Shown: piece after piece, positions 59,530 to 64,000 of the stretch
How positions within the stretch are numbered: the stretch's first letter is position 1
Layout of the letters: the number at the start of each line of letters is the position of its first letter
Source: Lasiosphaeria ovina
Taxonomy: Eukaryota > Ascomycota > Sordariomycetes > Sordariales > Lasiosphaeriaceae
Direction of reading: 5' to 3'
NCBI GenBank assembly: GCA_033439765.1
Contig: JAULSN010000001.1
Coordinates: 2,604,001 to 2,668,000 of the forward strand
Length of the DNA: 64,000 nt
The notes under the pieces: model-generated
Databases searched by the model: none
The model's input: only the letters and a program-made list of their open reading frames with translations
Told to the model about the DNA's origin: nothing
Program-made: the position numbers and the translations under genes

Positions 59530-62500
59530 GGTAGGAGAAACCTCACCGGCTGAGGTGGACAAGGCTGGGTTTCGAGAGCTTGTGGTGTACTAATGACCGA
59601 CAACGGCGTGTGTACTGCGTATTGCAGATGGATGAGGCTGATACTGCTGACAATGCTGCTGGTGTTGCCCTCAACCTCTTCGTTCAGAGTTGTGAACCGA
59701 CTTGTATGGCCTGGGCGTCTTTTGGGCCCGAGATACCGTACTTGATGTGGTGTTTTCTCTTCTTGTTTGCGAAAGAAGAGAACGCAAACAGACAACAGGG
59801 CATCGGGCGAAGAAAAAGAGCAGCAGCGTGGGATGACACCAGGCCGCAAGTAAAAAGACGCTCACGATCAGAAGGAAAATGGGGCTAAGCAAGGCCTGGC
59901 AGCCATGTTCCTTCCCCCCCCCCCCCCAAGACTTTTTCGGGCGAAGAAGCAATTCGCTCGGGCCAATGAGGAGTGGCACGACAACAACCCGGCTCTCTGG
60001 CTTATCGATCAACGCAACCCAAAAGCACAACTGCACATGCACGGCAATGGAAGGGGGGAAGGAGGCATCCAGCTGCAGGCAAGTGTGGGCACACTTCATG
60101 CCTGCCCTTTCCATGAGACTCGCAGACAGACAGACCACTGGCAGTCTATCTACCTGGGCTAGGCTAGTCTCATTCAACTCTTGCCGTGGTGGTGGCCGCG
60201 ACATCAGCACCACAGCACGCGGCAGGCGCATTGCTTCTCTCTGAGAGTCGTAAGAAATACGTGCCTGCTCTGTGCCTTTTACTCGGAACCAGACGAAAAG
60301 GCGGGGGTCAACTCCGATTATGCTACCAACCCGACCCGTCCTGCAGCAAGAGGAAATTGGGTTTCTGACACAAATTAGAACAGACGGCCATTGACGACAA
60401 AATGCAGATTTTAAATCATGCAGACTTGCTGACCTGAAGTCGAGGCATCATCAGCTTGAAGCGGTCAGGCGGACAGGCAACTGTCGCTTTGCCTGTAACG
60501 TACATACACGAGACTTGCAGTGACACCAGACTTGATGGGTCGAGAGAGTACAGAGGGGCTGGCACTTCTCAACCCCCCATTTCTGTCAAGGACACGAAAG
60601 CCACCGCTGAACAGGGACTGGACTCGAGTTACGCGAGGTTCTGGAAGACGGCATCCCATCAATGCGCCACCCGGGCAGCCCTGCTCTCCCTGGTGGGTCC
60701 TCGGACCGCAACGGGCGAGGGTTGCTTGATTCGTCAAAAATGTGAGCGTAAAGATAAGCCAGCGACTGGTTGATTGGACGGACTGGCCCAGTGTCTTGGG
60801 TGACAGCAGCTTTCTTGGCGGTGCCTTCCCCCCCTCTTCGCGAGGGTCCTCAAGTGGGGGGACACACCGTTGAAGAGACGATTAGCTCAGCATTGAGCGT
60901 TCAAGGGTCGCTCGACTGAGAGAAGGAAGGAGCGACATCCCAGCCCATTGGAACGTGACTTGGGCTTGGGGGCTTCTCCTGGCGTGCGGCACTTGATGGT
61001 CCTGCAGAACCCTGTACTCCAGATTAGAGCATCACATCAGAATCACCTACAGGACAACCCCGCGCGGTCAAACACGAACCCAAGCCCCTGGAATCAACGA
61101 GCCGAGGATAATCCATCTCAGTATGTCGTAAAGAGACAAACGGCACAGCTTCAAGGCAGGCCACCTCGAAACCACTCGCCCGCTTGACCTGCCGTGTCTC
61201 CAGATGTTGTAAGTCAGATGCCTGGTGGAGCTGGCCAGATTATATCACCATCTTGGTCGTTGTATCAATGCCGTGCCTGGATGCTGGAGGCTGGATGATA
61301 TTGATTACCTACTTGCTCCTCCCTAGCACCACATGTTCCCGCTGCTGCTGCTACTGCATGCATGTAATATGCTTGTTCACTTTCCACCATCTTCCTGCTG
61401 CAAGGCACAGAAGCCATCTTCGGGTCCTTGCTTTTTTGGGGGGCGAGATGGGGGGTTGTTCCCAAGGCAGCGAGTGACGCTGGGGTCGACTAATGTCTCG
61501 TTCGCCATTCCCCCAGACCTGTCGTCCTCCCACGAACACCACATAACGCAAGGTACCTGGCACGCACGGCTGCGCGCCACCTCCGTGCCCCTCTCCCGCG
61601 AGTGTCGGCGGCGTGGCGGGAGTGCCTTTTTTTTCTTCTTCTCTCACCGCATCTATTCAGTGTCTGTATCACGTACACTTATAATTCGGTGTGGCCCGTT
61701 CCCTGGTAACACGGCATTGGAAAATTCTGTTGCGGGTGATAATTGACTTAGCCATAGGTATATGACAGAAATTAAGGGGAACCCCCCATTCAGTCCGAAA
61801 ACTTCCGTATCCAAGGAGCATGAGAAAAATAGATATCGAATGCAATATTCTGCATCCGTCTTTGGCCACCTTGGGTGCTCCGTACTAACGAGGTGTAAAT
61901 TCCGCACTTCTCAGTCTAATAACTACTAATCGGTCTAGACTTGCCACATTCACAGTGGGCTTCATTGATTCAGCTGCCTCTCCCGCACAAGAATCGGACA
62001 GTCCGGCCAGATCAGCGCCGCTGCCACCGATCGATCGCTTTTCCAATGTTCTATCCGTTAGTGTCCGCATCAACAACACTCGTCCGGGTTAGTGAAATGG
62101 CGTGTCTATTGTGCACTAAGGTAGCTTGTCGAGACGATTCCAATCTTGCAATCTTCTTTTTATTCTCACGTCCGATCTTATCACCACTATCGATGTTCTT
62201 GCGCCCCCCTCCTCGTCCCTTCTCCGTACGGGCAGCACCATGGCATGGCGTTGGCGCTATCAGCCCAGCGGCTCCTGCAGCAGGGTCCGCCATCGGTTTC
62301 CCGTGGGGTGAGCGAGCGAGCGGTCCCCATTTTCCAGGGGGGGACTACTAGTACGGAATAGAGTGACGTGACGGGAACAAACTGCCCCTGGGGAAGAGAT
62401 ATATATTGTGGGGGGTGATTCCAGGTTCGAAAGAGACGAAAACGGTCGACTGGGCCTGCCTGGGCTGAGTGCTCAGTGCTCGCTCTTCTTTTTGTGCTGC

Positions 62501-63680
62501 TCTGTTCTGCTACCAACAGCACAATCTTGACAGGGCCATACTCCGTACTCGCGCAGTGACGAGAGAATCTGTCACTTTTATTAAATGTCTGCACTTTACG
62601 CGTTCACCCCCAACACTAGGACGAATCCACGTGTAGTCTGGCTTACGTTGAGCACTAAGGTACGGAGCACGGAGTACCTGCAGGTGTAGGTGGTTGTGTC
62701 GAAAAAGCGTTCCTGGTTCCTTGCCTGAACGGATTATTAGGCCAGGGCCATGATCCCACCCCCTCTATCTACTACTCTGATGTGCGTTGTACGCTACAAT
62801 CTTCTACTTCGTCTTGGAACTTTGGAAGTGCGTCCTTGAGAAGACGCTTGAGATCAATTTGCGGGGAGGATAATCCTTACTACGGAGAAAGAGAGCACCA
62901 AATGCAGATATACCTCAGGCTAGCTGCTTTTGTTTCCTGCGAAGGATGCGCATCCTCGTATGATAGACTGGTAGCGGCCAATTCAGTTAGCGCCTTACCT
63001 TTTCCGCACGAAGAGGCTTCTATTGTTCTGCTATCTCGGGGTGTCCGACATGCTTCCCAACAGAGGTTATGGTAAGAAAGTGAAAAGCATCTACACGACA
63101 AGACACCCTTATCAAACTCTGAACTGACCTAGATAGCGCCCAAAACTCACAGAAGAATGCAAATTTGACCAGGGAAAAGTGCCTGTATCAAATGGTATAT
63201 TTAAACATTTAAACTAAGTTGAAGCTGTACACCAACCTGTCCGTACAGAGCTTCTCAACCCCCTCTTTCCAAAATAAGTGATTTAATGTATACAGTGGTA
63301 CATGATCCAAACTGTTGCCTCTCCAACTTGTCCGGCCGCACCTCATCCAAAAGTAGTTATGTTTGTGCAAAATAATTAGGGCATACAGCCGCTGCCATCT
63401 GGGGCAAGAATCGAAGAACAGTGGTATACCAGCCGTTATATGTCGTACAGTGTCGTGTCACCAGACCGGAGGGTTATCCAGGTGGCGATGTGTGCTGTTG
63501 TGTGTTGTACAAGTTGAAATGCTCCGAAATGCTATGTTCAAAAAAGGGGGGGAAGAACCCCAAAATTGCGCCGATCCGATGCAATGGCCTCAGTAAGCCG
63601 ATAAAGTTTCGAAGGAAAACCGCGAGATGGATTGCTCAGGTCCACGAGAGCGACATTGACATTTCGCCGCCAAGTCGTAA
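59530..63680. other. 4.1-kb gene-poor intergenic region
   Basis: Upstream of the ammonium permease. Scattered HGATAR-type sites (for example CGATAAG on the minus strand at 60000-60006, AGATAG on the minus strand at 60145-60150, AGATAA near 60752) could bind AreA/NIT2-type GATA factors, but their density is not above expectation. A run of 14 C lies at 59914-59927, and TACGGAGT-type motifs at 61878, 62539, 62659 and 62874. Open frames here are short, overlapping and without domains. Confidence 0.5.
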
Positions 63681-64000
63681 CTACCTGACTTGGGTCGTGA
63701 TGTTCTTGAATTGATCTTCGAACACGCGCACCTTCTCGGCTTCCACGACGCGTTGCAACCTTCGGGTCTCGCGCATGGCCTCCTCGCGCTCCTCTTGGAG
63801 CATCATGACCTCGATCTGAGCCGTGTTCATGCGGCCGACCACCTCTTGCATCTCGGCATCCGCAGACGCCAAAGCTCCCTCCAGCTCGGCGACGCGTCCC
63901 TTGAGCGCCTCGACCTGCTCCGCCATGTTGCCGGCGCTGCCGTCGAGGGGTGATGTGCTTGACCGCCGGATGCCCGGTCGATCGACTCCTGGAGAGAGGA
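63681..64000 (-). CDS. C-terminal part of a coiled-coil protein, 5' partial at right edge
   Basis: The minus-strand frame is open from base 64000 to a TAG at 63681, giving 106 residues. After a Ser/Pro/Arg-rich start (GIRRSSTSPLDGSAGN) comes a continuous heptad-type coiled coil from MAEQVEALKGRVAELEG to RRLQRVVEAEKVRVFEDQF. Such ends occur in microtubule- or cytoskeleton-associated proteins, but no family can be assigned. The stop overlaps a possible splice donor (CAG|GTAGTT at 63684/63683), so a further exon to the left is possible. An internal ATG at 63926 is probably not the true start. Confidence 0.6.
   Translation of the reverse strand, partial: LSPGVDRPGIRRSSTSPLDGSAGNMAEQVEALKGRVAELEGALASADAEMQEVVGRMNTAQIEVMMLQEEREEAMRETRRLQRVVEAEKVRVFEDQFKNITTQVR

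Overview
The window looks like ordinary nuclear DNA of a filamentous ascomycete, most likely a Sordariomycete. The reasons are many short GT-AG introns (47 to about 115 nt is typical) with CTAAC or CTGAC branch sites, single-copy eukaryotic housekeeping genes on both strands without operons, fungus-specific families (CFEM protein, Zn2Cys6 regulator, Crt10, Mep-type ammonium permease), and GC-rich coding exons separated by spacers full of TAGGTAGG and TACGGAGTAC motifs. I cannot name the species. No rRNA, convincing tRNA, CRISPR array, transposon, virus-like gene or secondary-metabolite cluster was seen.

Layout, left to right. The 3' part of a multi-pass receptor-like gene enters at the left edge (+, 1-1281). 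It is followed by a membrane-anchored GH5 glycosidase (+, 4605-6002), a CRT10 homologue (+, 7246-10516), the ERAD cofactor HRD3 (-, 11767-14506) and an 8-exon Zn2Cys6 transcription factor (-, 15775-18892). The MIP18/CIA2 gene (+, 23874-24779) sits alone in a 10-kb gene-poor stretch. Then come the U5 snRNP GTPase SNU114 (-, 28955-32831), a pyroglutamyl peptidase (-, 33751-34909), a GPI-type CFEM protein (+, 37453-38148), a GT17 glycosyltransferase (-, 39453-40529), riboflavin synthase RIB5 (+, 41803-42685), MUS81 (-, 42876-44774), phosphoacetylglucosamine mutase PCM1 (+, 45724-47439), a PRMT1-type arginine methyltransferase (-, 48828-50395), a Mob-family kinase activator (-, 51279-52881), a Pol X polymerase POL4 (+, 54122-56596), a Mep2-type ammonium permease (-, 57693-59529), and the end of a coiled-coil protein at the right edge (-, 63681-64000).

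The genes do not form one pathway. Loose themes are genome maintenance (MUS81, POL4, CRT10, CIA2 through Fe-S enzymes), glycan and cell-surface biology (GH5, GT17, PCM1, CFEM), and ER or RNA quality control (HRD3, SNU114). Most models below were assembled by joining exons at GT-AG sites with reading-frame phase checked at every junction; total lengths are divisible by three for all complete genes.

The most unusual observations concern gene architecture rather than a new system: two consecutive micro-exons (14 and 20 nt) in the PRMT1 gene, an intron filled with tandem copies of the branch-point motif, a long CIA2 intron with a weak donor and a strong internal donor, alternative splice sites a few bases apart in two genes, and two families of dispersed short palindromes. 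I found no evidence of an undescribed multi-gene system.
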